Shown here one piece after another: positions 56,771 to 64,000 of a stretch of 64,000 bases of DNA (the first letter of the stretch is position 1; every line of letters begins with the position of its first letter). Source of the DNA: Flagellimonas lutaonensis (GTDB taxonomy: Bacteria > Bacteroidota > Bacteroidia > Flavobacteriales > Flavobacteriaceae); the NCBI RefSeq assembly GCF_000963865.1, contig NZ_CP011071.1, forward strand, positions 2,654,001-2,718,000. Direction: 5' to 3'. Both the position numbers and the translations under genes were made by a program. The notes beneath the pieces were generated by a model. It was given only the letters and a program-made list of their open reading frames with translations, made no database searches and was not told the origin of the DNA.

Positions 56771-56911
56771 ATGGTGAATAATTCAAGCCTGTCCAGTGAC
56801 ATCAAAAATGATAAAAAACCATTGGCCAAAAACCAGTATTTTGGCGAAGGTGTTGATTGGACCCACTTCTTTGATGGAGGAACCAACATTATTCGGGGAC
56901 AAGCAACTTAA
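56771..56911 (+). CDS. Possible 46-aa fragment of unknown origin
   Basis: From ATG 56771 a short frame encodes MVNNSSLSSDIKNDKKPLAK and then YFGEGVDWTHFFDGGTNII. The second half looks protein-like but has no known family. It sits in a stretch of broken genes, so it is more likely a remnant than a functional gene. Confidence 0.2.
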   Translation: MVNNSSLSSDIKNDKKPLAKNQYFGEGVDWTHFFDGGTNIIRGQAT

Positions 56912-56930
56912 CCTATGGCGGTCAAAACGG

Positions 56931-57262
56931 CTAGTTGATATCATTCAGCACAACCATCAGTATCAAGGACTCAATACCGAACAAATAAGGAAGTGTGCGG
57001 AAAAAGGGAAATAGAGACCCTCCCAGGGCATGAATCATGTAGCCTTTTTGGTTGCCGAGTTTCCCTTTTTCATCAAATCTGTACCACAATGATAACATGC
57101 CTGTTAAAATGGTGATATCTGAGCGGTCTGCATCGGGTCAACATTGCCACTTTCATAATAGAAAAAAGGCACAACGGTTAGCATAAAGCAGTCAATTACA
57201 ATAAGCAAAGCACCCGAGACATTCGAAACAATACCGATATTTAACAATTTGGGCCTTGCATC
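56931..57262 (-). pseudogene. trkH: Remnant of trkH (potassium uptake membrane subunit), N-terminal part
   Basis: Two out-of-phase frames on the minus strand resemble the start of TrkH. Frame one (57262-57104) reads PKLLNIGIVSNVSGALLIVI followed by MLTVVPFFYYESG, like the first TrkH helix and loop. It stops at 57104. Frame two (57101-56931) reads LSLWYRFDEKGKLGNQKGYM and IHALGG...LPYLFG, like the second helix region (REGY-LIV-LGW, LPYL). The rest of the gene is absent. A stop and a frameshift make it non-functional. The match is by pattern memory only. Confidence 0.55.
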
Positions 57263-57594
57263 TATTTGAATACTTTTTCCACGGAATTGATTGAATCAAA
57301 GTGGGCATAGACGATTACCCAGTCACGAACCTGAATAGAAAGTTCCCATTTTACCCCTCCAAGAGGGCGACGGCTTTTATCCCTACTTTTCAGATATAGC
57401 GGAATATATCGTTGGCAACGATTAGTTTTAATAATAATCATGTCAACCCCTATATTCTAGAAAATGTAAGTATACCCTCAATAGTTTACTAGCTCGATGG
57501 TTTTGTAAACCCCAGTTTCCCTTGCCAAACGACAACAGATGGTGTTGATTTCAAAGTCGTCTGCCAGGGAGATAAAAGCTATTTTGCCATTCAT
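57262..57594 (-). pseudogene. trkA: Remnant of trkA (potassium uptake regulatory subunit)
   Basis: Two short minus-strand frames look like separate pieces of TrkA. Frame one (57594-57478) reads MNGKIAFISLADDFEINTIC then CRLARETGVYKTIELVNY, matching the Rossmann-domain segment that ends in ALVN. Frame two (57441-57262) ends in IQVRDWVIVYAHFDSINSVE then KVFK, matching the TrkA_C end (GDRVIVFA...VEKLF). The stop of frame two overlaps the trkH remnant, as in a native trkA-trkH operon. Large parts are missing, so the gene is dead. Confidence 0.55.
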
Positions 57595-57604
57595 TGAATC
57601 GGAA

Positions 57605-58549
57605 TTAATTCCCGGGTCCTTTCTTCATTGATAAAAGTATTCCAATCAACAGTGACAAAGCAATGAACCCAAGTGAAAGCCATTCCGGGAATTTGTAATG
57701 ATGTGCCAGAATCAATTTTATACCTACAAAGCTTAATATGGCAACCAGACTATATTTTAAATAATTAAAGCGGTCTAACATATTTGCCAAGAAAAAATAC
57801 ATGGAGCGCAATCCCAAAATGGCAAAAATGTTTGAACTGAAAACCAAAAATGGGTCGGATGTAATGGCCAAAATGGCGGGCACACTGTCCAATGCGAATA
57901 GAATATCTGTAAATTCTATAACCACCAAAGCAATGAACAAAGGGGTTGCAGCAGTAATATGGCGCAGTTTCACAAAGAATTTTTGTCCTTGCATATGGCT
58001 GGTAATTGGCATGACCTTCCTCAATTTTCCATATATAAAAGACTTTTTGGGGTTAAACTTTTTTTCCTTCGAAAACAGCATCCTATATGCCGTAAAAAGC
58101 AAGAAAGTTCCAAAAATATAAGTGGTAAAACTGAATTTCTTGATCAAAACAACACCAAAAAATATCATCAAAGCTCTAAAAACTATGGCACCCAAAATTC
58201 CCCAAAACAATACCCTATGTTGATATTTCTGTGGGATATGGAACGAGCTAAAAATAACGGCAATCACAAAAATATTGTCGATACTTAAGGAAAGCTCAAT
58301 CAAATACCCCGTAATGTACTTAATTGTTGCATCTGTTGGGGTCAAGGCATCAACATTATCTATTTCTCCTGTACTATAGAGCCAATATATGACACCCGAA
58401 AACAAAAAAGACAAACAGACCCAAATACTGGTCCAAATCGAAGCTTCTTTTACACTAATGGCATGGGGATTCTTATTAAAAACGCCCAAATCCAAAGCCA
58501 AAAAAACAAGTATTCCTAAGAGGAAAAGAGACCAAACAATCATTGACAA
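57605..58549 (-). CDS. TerC/Alx-family integral membrane protein
   Basis: A 314-aa membrane protein with about eight or nine hydrophobic helices. The family motifs ELSLSIDNIFVIAVIF and VVIEFTDILFALDSVPAILA, with conserved acidic residues inside helices, are both present. TerC/Alx proteins are linked to manganese or other metal export and tellurium resistance. Length is normal and the frame is intact. It follows the TA genes on the same strand and is followed after about 10 bp by the dead trkA piece, so its old operon partners are gone. Confidence 0.9.
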   Translation of the reverse strand: MSMIVWSLFLLGILVFLALDLGVFNKNPHAISVKEASIWTSIWVCLSFLFSGVIYWLYSTGEIDNVDALTPTDATIKYITGYLIELSLSIDNIFVIAVIFSSFHIPQKYQHRVLFWGILGAIVFRALMIFFGVVLIKKFSFTTYIFGTFLLFTAYRMLFSKEKKFNPKKSFIYGKLRKVMPITSHMQGQKFFVKLRHITAATPLFIALVVIEFTDILFALDSVPAILAITSDPFLVFSSNIFAILGLRSMYFFLANMLDRFNYLKYSLVAILSFVGIKLILAHHYKFPEWLSLGFIALSLLIGILLSMKKGPGN

Positions 58550-58676
58550 AAATTCGATAGCTTATTTAGTGTTAAAAGTAATAACCTTTTCTAAAACAAA
58601 TTGCAAGTATTCAAACAAATTTGAATTTGCCCTGCCCAAGGCTCAAGTGAGAAGTCAGCAGACTAAAATATTTTCT

Positions 58677-58934
58677 TTAGCGAATTGTTGTCTGGGCAAA
58701 GAGATATTCCGTTGTTGTTTTGCTTTCTTTTGGTAGTGTTTTGTTTTCCATAGAGCTATTTATTTTAATCTTCATTGGATAGTGGATGCTCTCGTATTGT
58801 TCAATAATATCCGAAATTTCAAGAAATTCCAATGTTAATGGATCATCGGTCGGAGTATTGTCATCGACCAAATTGATTAATTCTTCCAATCGATGGGTCG
58901 CAGCCAGGTATTGTTTTTGAGAGATTTTTTTCAC
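58677..58934 (-). CDS. Small HigA-N-like protein without HTH domain
   Basis: An 85-aa protein. It reads YLAATHRLEELINLVDD, then DPLTLEFLEISDIIEQYE and SIHYPMKIK. This resembles the N-terminal helical part of HigA-type antitoxins, where a DNA-binding domain normally follows. Here the frame ends soon after in a polar tail. It lies 21 bp after the ParE-like toxin gene on the same strand and is probably co-transcribed with it. It may be a truncated antitoxin or a stand-alone regulator. Confidence 0.55.
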   Translation of the reverse strand: MKKISQKQYLAATHRLEELINLVDDNTPTDDPLTLEFLEISDIIEQYESIHYPMKIKINSSMENKTLPKESKTTTEYLFAQTTIR

Positions 58935-58955
58935 CTCGAATAATTATTACTTCAG

Positions 58956-59267
58956 TTATTTGATAAATTTAGGAATATCCCTTCTACCATGTAGCACTCT
59001 TGCAATCAGGATATGATTTTCATGTATCTCATAAAATACAATATGCTCATTTTCAATAATGCTGTAAATACCTTTTTTTATTTCATTTCGCTCTCTTCCA
59101 AGATTGGGGTTTTGGACCAACTGTTCGAACAAGTTGTCCAAATCAGATAAATATTTGACTGCTTGATTAAATCCATATTCACCTTCTGTATAATCAAAGA
59201 TTTCATCTAAATCTGAATCGGCATCTTTGGTTAACAAGAAGGATTTAAGTTTGCGGGAATTCATCAA
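58956..59267 (-). CDS. parE: RelE/ParE-family toxin
   Basis: A 103-aa ParE-like toxin. LTKDADSDLDEIFDYTEGEY, QLVQNPNLGRERNEIKKGIY and HILIARVLHGRRDIPKFI match the family, including the C-terminal VLHGRRD. ParE toxins usually act on DNA gyrase. Its start overlaps the antitoxin stop by 4 bp (59264-59267), the usual antitoxin-first order. Confidence 0.88.
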   Translation of the reverse strand: MMNSRKLKSFLLTKDADSDLDEIFDYTEGEYGFNQAVKYLSDLDNLFEQLVQNPNLGRERNEIKKGIYSIIENEHIVFYEIHENHILIARVLHGRRDIPKFIK

Positions 59268-59500
59268 GCGGTTTTCCTAGATTTGCGTTTAGTATCGATA
59301 ATATCCTTTACCGACCTTTTGCTAATGCCACTATTTAAACCTTTTTCAATCTCAGCCCTTAAGTCCGCAATGACCTTTTCACGATAAATCTCGTGTAATC
59401 GTAGGGCATCCCGAATTACTTCGCTATTGTTCTGGTATTCACCAGAAGCTACTTGCTTGGCGATGTACTCTTCCTGTTTTTTAGTGAAACTAATGTTCAT
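59264..59500 (-). CDS. parD: ParD-family antitoxin
   Basis: A 78-aa protein. ATG at 59500 gives MNISFTKKQEEYIAKQVASG and YQNNSEVIRDALRLHE, the ribbon-helix-helix DNA-binding domain of ParD. The C-terminal tail (KGLNSGISKRSVKDII) would bind the toxin. A longer reading from 59551 adds an unlikely A+T-rich leader. It overlaps parE by 4 bp. Confidence 0.87.
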   Translation of the reverse strand: MNISFTKKQEEYIAKQVASGEYQNNSEVIRDALRLHEIYREKVIADLRAEIEKGLNSGISKRSVKDIIDTKRKSRKTA

Positions 59501-59594
59501 TTTTTTGAGCTTTAATAACATAAAGGTACTTATTTTAATGATATTTAGCAAATATAGACATATAGAACCGTCATTTTTGAGACTGTCCCAAATC

Positions 59595-59917
59595 TTACAA
59601 AAACTTTGCGCGCAGTTCCTGTGGAATTTCTTCCGCGTTCGGGAAGATGAGCGGGAAGCCCCGCTTTATCTTATACTTCCCCTGGATATATTCCGCTTTT
59701 CGAATAGCAAGAATATTTTCGGCTAGTTCCCAGGTTTCTTCATCCTTTCGTTTTTCATCATTGGATTCGGGATTCTCAGAAACGTAAAGTTTTAGATATT
59801 CAAATTTCGGCGATGCTTTTTCACCCCGTCTTTGTCAATGGAATACCCATTGTAGAATTCAATAAACAAACTCAACTTGTTGCTTTTTAGCCGCTTACTT
59901 TTTAATGTGATTTTCAT
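59595..59917 (-). pseudogene. Tyrosine recombinase (integrase) N-terminal remnant, frameshifted
   Basis: From ATG 59917 the minus strand reads MKITLKSKRLKSNKLSLFIE and FYNGYSIDKDG, the arm-binding start of Bacteroidota tyrosine integrases. The frame then stops, but a different frame continues with KFEYLKLYVSENPESNDEKR and WELAENILAIRKAEYIQGKY, the expected next part. It then runs into a tail (GFPLIFPNAEEIPQELRAK) and stops at 59595. The catalytic domain is missing. A frameshift plus truncation make it dead. It marks an old integrated element. Confidence 0.7.
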
Positions 59918-60247
59918 GAGATTCGAATTTCGAGGTGTAATAAAAGTATGAAAATAGGCTATTAAAAGAAACGAAGAAAAGAAATATTTTTCAACAACTT
60001 ATTGATAATCAACTAAATGAAAACAAATGAATCTAAATGAAATTTTAAAATCAACTTACTTATTTCCCGATACAAAATCTAATGTACCACTGACTATCAG
60101 TTAGTTAGCTGTCAATAGGTACAAATTAGCAACAAAAAGTGTTGATTTATAGCTAATTAAGGGCTAAAGAAAGGAAAAATGAAAGGTGTGGGCATAAAAA
60201 AACCGCTCTACAAAGAAAGCGGTTTTTAAGGAAAACGTCAATCCTTC
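59918..60247. other. A+T-rich intergenic region before the DUF6266 gene end
   Basis: This 330-bp stretch holds no gene. Repeated AAATGAAA-type words (near 60016-60045) and the terminator at 60195-60227 are the only visible structure. It may be an edge of the mobile element whose integrase remnant starts at 59917. Confidence 0.5.
60195..60227 (-). terminator. Rho-independent terminator of the DUF6266 gene
   Basis: On the minus strand AAAACCGCT pairs with AGCGGTTTT across a short loop, followed by a T-run. It begins about 21 bp past the stop at 60248. Stem and tail are both good. Confidence 0.8.
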
Positions 60248-60910
60248 TTATGTCTCCTGAATAGGTTCAGAAGTGATTGTCACAGAGCCGATATATACAC
60301 TATTTGCAACTTTAGAGCCATCTTCGGAGATAAACCCTAAGAAGACTTCAACATCTTCACCGGTGTACTCAGAAGGCACGGAAATGGTCTCAGTTCCGGC
60401 TGATCTTGCTGGTCCAGCTGTGGTGAATACTGCTTCTTGGCGAGTGGTGTTCAATAGAACAATCAGTGCTTTATCTGTTGCCTGTGCGCTACCACTTCCT
60501 GAATTGTCGTCCCAGGTGATTTGAACATCTCCAGCACTTGGAGAAGAAGCTGCTCCGTTGGCTGCACCTGTGAGGTTTCCACGGGTAACCAATGCACTTG
60601 CATAGTCAACCATGAAGTTTGGATAAGCTCCCGTGATTGCGTTGTTCAGGTTGTATGACATGGCCGCATTGAACTGCGTCATCTTGTTAGCATACAACTT
60701 GAAGCCTACTCTCAGGAAGTCAGTTATTGGTTGCAAAAACCTTAGAACTGTAGAGAATTTGGAACGTTGGTCAACCTGACCTTCTGTTCTCGGGTTGGTT
60801 ACATTGGCAGGCTTGATTCTCATGTAGTCAATCCCTTTCCAAGTTCCACCTACGACATTTCCGACCTTGCCGGAGAAGCCGCCTAATACACCTTGTGAAA
60901 TTTTTCCCAT
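60248..60910 (-). CDS. DUF6266 family protein
   Basis: A 220-aa protein. The start MGKISQGVLGGFSGKVGNVV and then GTWKGIDYMRIKP and NPRTEGQVDQRSKF are diagnostic of DUF6266, a family seen in Bacteroidota. The C-terminal half (from about residue 128, VQITWDDNSGSGSAQATDKA) is beta-rich and fibronectin-like. There is no signal peptide. Function is unknown. Some members occur in strings of copies near mobile DNA; here it is a single copy with its own terminator. Confidence 0.85.
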   Translation of the reverse strand: MGKISQGVLGGFSGKVGNVVGGTWKGIDYMRIKPANVTNPRTEGQVDQRSKFSTVLRFLQPITDFLRVGFKLYANKMTQFNAAMSYNLNNAITGAYPNFMVDYASALVTRGNLTGAANGAASSPSAGDVQITWDDNSGSGSAQATDKALIVLLNTTRQEAVFTTAGPARSAGTETISVPSEYTGEDVEVFLGFISEDGSKVANSVYIGSVTITSEPIQET

Positions 60911-61088
60911 TGCTTTTTAAATTTTACGGGGTTAAACAAATGCTTGGACTTGGCACGGACTAAACACGGCTTCATCCTATCGCATCTAAAATACTCCAAG
61001 AAGTATGCAAGGTTGTTGGCTTGGGTGCTGTTGCATTAGAACGCTTCTTTTTGCTTATCAATTAGTTACAAGTTGGCAGGGTAGGTAT

Positions 61089-61523
61089 TTATCCTGCACC
61101 TGTGTCACGAAGTAGCTGGCAGAAAATTGACCTTCTTGCTGCATCTACCATCTTTAATGAGACCTTGATTTTTTCTTCATGGATTTCTAAAAGTCTGAGT
61201 GCGTTGATTGCCTTTTCAAATGCCTGGGCTTTAGTCTTTGCTTTTGCTTCTGACTCTGTTAGGTGCTTTCTTAGCTCGTGAATAGATATGAAAGGTATTA
61301 CAGATCCACGGAGAAAGAACTGAAAGGATTTGGAATGCCACAATCCGAAGCAAAGCCAGTACATAAATTCTCTGTCTCCTTCATTTTCAGTCAAGCAAAC
61401 AAAGCAATTCGGGCAAGGTGCATTCAGCGGTTTCCCACTATTCAATCCTTTATTCAGGATATAGAAATGGGGTTTGGTGTAGGTGGTTTCTGGTCTGTGT
61501 GTTATCAAGCGAAACGATTTCAT
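61089..61523 (-). CDS. Probable DUF6943-like protein
   Basis: A 144-aa protein from ATG 61523 (MKSFRLITHRPETTYTKPHF). It continues FYILNKGLNSGKPLNAPCPN, CFVCL, and FQFFLRGSVIPFISIHELRK, which I recall as typical of a Bacteroidota family called DUF6943, common on mobile elements. The C-terminal half is helical and charged. An upstream ATG at 61535 would add four residues. A much longer reading from 61715 adds a low-complexity leader and was not used. Function is unknown. Confidence 0.6.
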   Translation of the reverse strand: MKSFRLITHRPETTYTKPHFYILNKGLNSGKPLNAPCPNCFVCLTENEGDREFMYWLCFGLWHSKSFQFFLRGSVIPFISIHELRKHLTESEAKAKTKAQAFEKAINALRLLEIHEEKIKVSLKMVDAARRSIFCQLLRDTGAG

Positions 61524-62878
61524 ATAGCAAGCCATTAGAATTATGCTCGCTGCGCTTCGCACAGACATTTTCAAAAGAGAAAAGAAAAAAGGGAAAAAAA
61601 GAAAAGAGAAAGCTCTTGAAAAGGCGGGTGTGGCAGGGTTGACAAGGTTTTTGAGAAAAATACTACCCGTAGGGTGGAGATTTTTTTCAAAACCCGAAGG
61701 GCTTGACCTTGACATCCCGGTTGTGCGGTTGGCTTGTGCGAACCCGCCTAACTTTGCTTGTCTCTTTTTTTTGAATGGTCTGGATTTTTAACTGCCTTTT
61801 AAAAGGACTTTAAATCAATTCTGAATCAATCATCAACTGTGGAGGAACGTGAATTTTGGTCGTGGGGTGAACGCAGGTAAACTAAGGCGTAGCCATTCAT
61901 GCGAGCCGCCTGCGAGCGGAGCAAGGGTGGTGGCTGCAAAAGCCTGAAGAATGAAGGCGGCAGACGCCTACCGTTTACGGCAGGGCTGGCGTGATTTTTT
62001 GCTTTAGGGTCGGGAAAGGCAAGGGTAGCGATTGAACGGAACGAAACGATTGTTGGGGTGAAATGAAGCAATTAATGGCTGTTGTTGGTGTAGGAGTATT
62101 TGACATCTTAAATCACCTATCAAATACCAATTGAAGGTCAAACAGCCATATTGCTGAATGGAACTGTGTTGGCTCGTGTAGTGAAGTGAAAGAGCTACTC
62201 TTGTGTGGGGTGCTGAAAGTGGCTGAATGCAAGGAAAGAGGAACGAGAGACTGAAATGAAGCGACTGCAGGCACTGGATTAACTGCAAAAAGCATGACAG
62301 CCCGATCAGCCCGCAGCGACCCGCAGGCGAGCAAAAACAATAAGCAGCGGCAGACCTCCAATTATAAATTTGGTGAGTGTAGCGAACACCATAGAAGGGG
62401 TTTGGGGGTATGAAATAGCTGCGAGTGAGGAGGAAGAGAGTGTGTGAAGCAAAGCAAGTGAACGGCAGTGAGTGAGCACCTACTGGAGCGCAAACGAGCT
62501 GGTAAGTGAACGATATATGCAAGGGCGACCGTAGGGAGTTTATTGCACCCTTGCAGATATGTTTTTGCGGAACAAAACGGAACGACTGACGAACACCGCT
62601 TTACCTGCGTTGGGGTGTGCGTTGGGAAAAGCAAGTGTGGCACGGTATGGAATGCAGCCTTGCGGAATGGAATAACGGGCTACTCTTGCTGTGCGGTGCA
62701 GGAAGTGGGTGAATGAAGAGAGTGAGGCACGAACGAACGTAATGAGCCTACTGGAAGCACATGGGTGAGGGAGGGGAATAAATTAGGCTTAGTAAGTGTT
62801 TATAAGTATTTGGAATACCACATGTTCAAATTATCGATGATTTTTTATTATACTAAATGAAATAAACAAGGTGTTGTT
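61524..62878. other. 1.36-kb region without a believable gene, purine-rich, with degenerate repeats
   Basis: From about 61.8 kb the plus strand is strongly purine-rich, with words such as GAACGA, GTGAAG and GAGTGAG repeated. Minus-strand frames of up to 172 codons exist, but they are rich in Ser, Leu, Pro and Cys, lack family signatures and look like the result of base skew. A degenerate direct repeat of about 80 bp starts GCTACTCTTG at 62194 and again at 62679, 485 bp apart, and continues through a GTGAATG/GCTGAATG and GAGG-ACGA section. Short G+C-rich inverted repeats occur near 61.9 and 62.3 kb. It may be a transfer origin, a structured RNA, or decayed mobile DNA. Confidence 0.5.
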
Positions 62879-63307
62879 ATGAAAGAATATTTAGAAGCTA
62901 CTCGGGATTCTGGTAAACAGTTTTATCAAAGCTTTAATGGGAAAGGAGAAATTGTAATGCTTAATTTACTCAAATTTAAGGAGAAAGCTGATTATAAAAC
63001 CCTAGCACACTTAAGACCCGGACAAGAGATAAGTGGAGAGGAAGCATATCAATTATATCTTGATAGTACTTTGCCACAACTTCAAGAGGCAGGAAGCGAG
63101 ATTCTTTATTTCGGCAAAGGGAGAGACTTTTTAATTGGACCTGAAACCGAAAAATGGGATGCTATTTTATTGGTTAAACATGAATCAGTAAAAACGTTTA
63201 TGGAATTTGCACAAAGTGAGGGTTATTTAAAAAGTGCTGGTCATCGAACTGCTGCGCTTGAAGACTCTCGCCTTTTGCCAACAACTGAAATTAAAGAATA
63301 CTTATAG
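62879..63307 (+). CDS. DUF1330-domain protein
   Basis: A 142-aa protein with the dimeric alpha-beta barrel fold expected of DUF1330. GKGEIVMLNLLKFKEKADY opens the domain, YLDSTLPQLQEAGSEILYFG follows, and WDAILLVKHESVKTFMEFA with AGHRTAALEDSRLLP closes it. Family members are small cytosolic proteins of unclear role. No neighbour gives a clue. Confidence 0.8.
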   Translation: MKEYLEATRDSGKQFYQSFNGKGEIVMLNLLKFKEKADYKTLAHLRPGQEISGEEAYQLYLDSTLPQLQEAGSEILYFGKGRDFLIGPETEKWDAILLVKHESVKTFMEFAQSEGYLKSAGHRTAALEDSRLLPTTEIKEYL

Positions 63308-63492
63308 AAAGAAGACTTCAAGCCGGATTATTAAGGAGTAAGGACTATGTGAAATAGTATTGGTTCATAAGTAGGGTGTATGAAGCTCACAGGCTGGAGA
63401 GAAAAATAGGATCAGTAGTGAAGCATCGGCATTGATGGAAAGGAGATTAAACCGTTTCTTTGCAGTAAAAAAAAAGAAAACACCTTTTGATC

Positions 63493-64000
63493 ATGGAATC
63501 AGAAAATATTACCATTGTCGTACAGCCAATTGAGGGTCATGGTGCAAATGATTCGCTGCCAATATTCTGCAAAGCCCTTACGGCTGATTTAATTACTGAG
63601 TTAGCTCAGTTTAAGCAATTCCTTATTAAAAGTAGATCAGCTGACATACTGACTAGTTTACAAAGAGAAGGTGATTACTTGGTGCAGGGCTCGATAACTC
63701 AATTGGGCAATGAAGTTAACCTTAATATACACCTGACCAGGCTTAGGGATGATTCTATTGTTTGGGCATACCGAAACGGTGGCAATATTACCTCTATTCA
63801 GCAGGTACAGCAGCAAATGATAGGTAATCTGGTCGCGTCTCTTCAGCAGCAGCTTGACTTGGATTTGCTCAATCAAATTAGGAAACGAAATGTTACAGAT
63901 TTCAAAGCCTATGAGTATTGGCTATATGGATTTGAAGCTTTGAAGAAAGGTTCTGTAACAGCTGATGAGGAAGCTAGAGTTTATTTTACCAAAGCGCTGC
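63493..64000 (+). CDS. TolB-N/TPR-type regulatory protein, N-terminal part, cut by window edge
   Basis: A frame from ATG 63493 runs off the right edge after 169 codons. It starts ENITIVVQPIEGHG, then LTADLITELAQFKQFLIKSR, YLVQGSITQLGNEVNLNIHL and SIVWAYRNGG. This is the pattern of the TolB-N-like domain seen before tetratricopeptide repeats in adenylate-cyclase- and transcription-regulator-associated proteins. Later AYEYWLYGFEALKKGSVTAD leads into what looks like the first TPR (ARVYFTKAL). An in-frame stop at 63466 blocks an earlier start. A DNA-binding domain would not be N-terminal here; it may be absent or encoded separately. Confidence 0.6.
   Translation, partial: MESENITIVVQPIEGHGANDSLPIFCKALTADLITELAQFKQFLIKSRSADILTSLQREGDYLVQGSITQLGNEVNLNIHLTRLRDDSIVWAYRNGGNITSIQQVQQQMIGNLVASLQQQLDLDLLNQIRKRNVTDFKAYEYWLYGFEALKKGSVTADEEARVYFTKAL

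Noticed and set aside
61543-61791. 82-codon plus-strand frame rich in Lys, Gly and Arg
   Set aside because: Low-complexity run of KKGKKRKEK type with no family signature; its start lies just outside the better-supported opposite-strand gene.
62004-62643. Minus-strand frames of 80-172 codons in the purine-rich region
   Set aside because: The composition (Ser, Leu, Pro, Cys rich) is what a purine-skewed strand gives by chance; several frames are open at once and none shows a motif.

Overview
The window looks like a chromosomal piece of a marine Flavobacteriaceae bacterium (Bacteroidota), low in G+C. The signs are type IX secretion (T9SS) C-terminal domains on two giant surface proteins, Bacteroidota -7 promoter boxes (TAnnTTTG), the Bacteroidota-restricted family DUF6266, and typical flavobacterial forms of the polysaccharide enzymes. 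The species cannot be fixed from the sequence. No rRNA, tRNA or CRISPR array was seen.

Positions 1-56,200 are one large exopolysaccharide/capsule locus. From a divergent promoter region (28.67-28.90 kb) a leftward arm runs to the window edge. In transcription order it holds ugd and a UDP-glucuronate 4-epimerase; two GT4-type glycosyltransferases; a secreted beta-helix lipoprotein; an IS256-family element; Wzy polymerase and Wzx flippase; GT4, wecB and wecC (UDP-ManNAcA); GT4 and an acyltransferase; a second Wzx; an fnlA/cupin/fnlB/fnlC block (UDP-L-FucNAc) with a WbuB-like transferase; then a PglC-like initiating transferase, GT2, PglD-like acetyltransferase, acyl carrier protein, AMP-forming ligase and a GNAT/FemAB-like protein cut by the edge. 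The rightward arm holds pglE- and pglF-like genes, wza and wzc, then two paralogous giant secreted proteins (3017 and 3557 aa). A convergent PHP-type tyrosine phosphatase closes the locus. The enzymes predict an acidic heteropolysaccharide started on a bacillosamine-type sugar and containing FucNAc, ManNAcA and a uronic acid, assembled by Wzx/Wzy and exported by Wza/Wzc under kinase/phosphatase control. The giant proteins probably sit on the cell surface and may bind the polymer.

From 56.3 to 60 kb the DNA is a junkyard: an IS3 remnant, a small possible protein fragment, decayed trkH and trkA pieces, an intact TerC-family gene, a ParDE toxin-antitoxin pair with a HigA-N-like small protein, and a frameshifted tyrosine integrase remnant. 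From 60 to 64 kb lie a DUF6266 gene, a probable DUF6943-like gene, a 1.36-kb purine-rich region with no believable gene but with degenerate direct repeats, a DUF1330 gene and the start of a TolB/TPR-like protein. This end looks like an old mobile-element landing area.

The most unusual items are: three 768-bp tandem repeats inside the second giant gene, almost identical and more G+C-rich than their surroundings; the ligase/ACP/PglD cassette that may load a non-acetyl acyl group onto the first sugar; duplicated flippase and glycosyltransferase genes; and the unexplained non-coding region at 61.5-62.9 kb.
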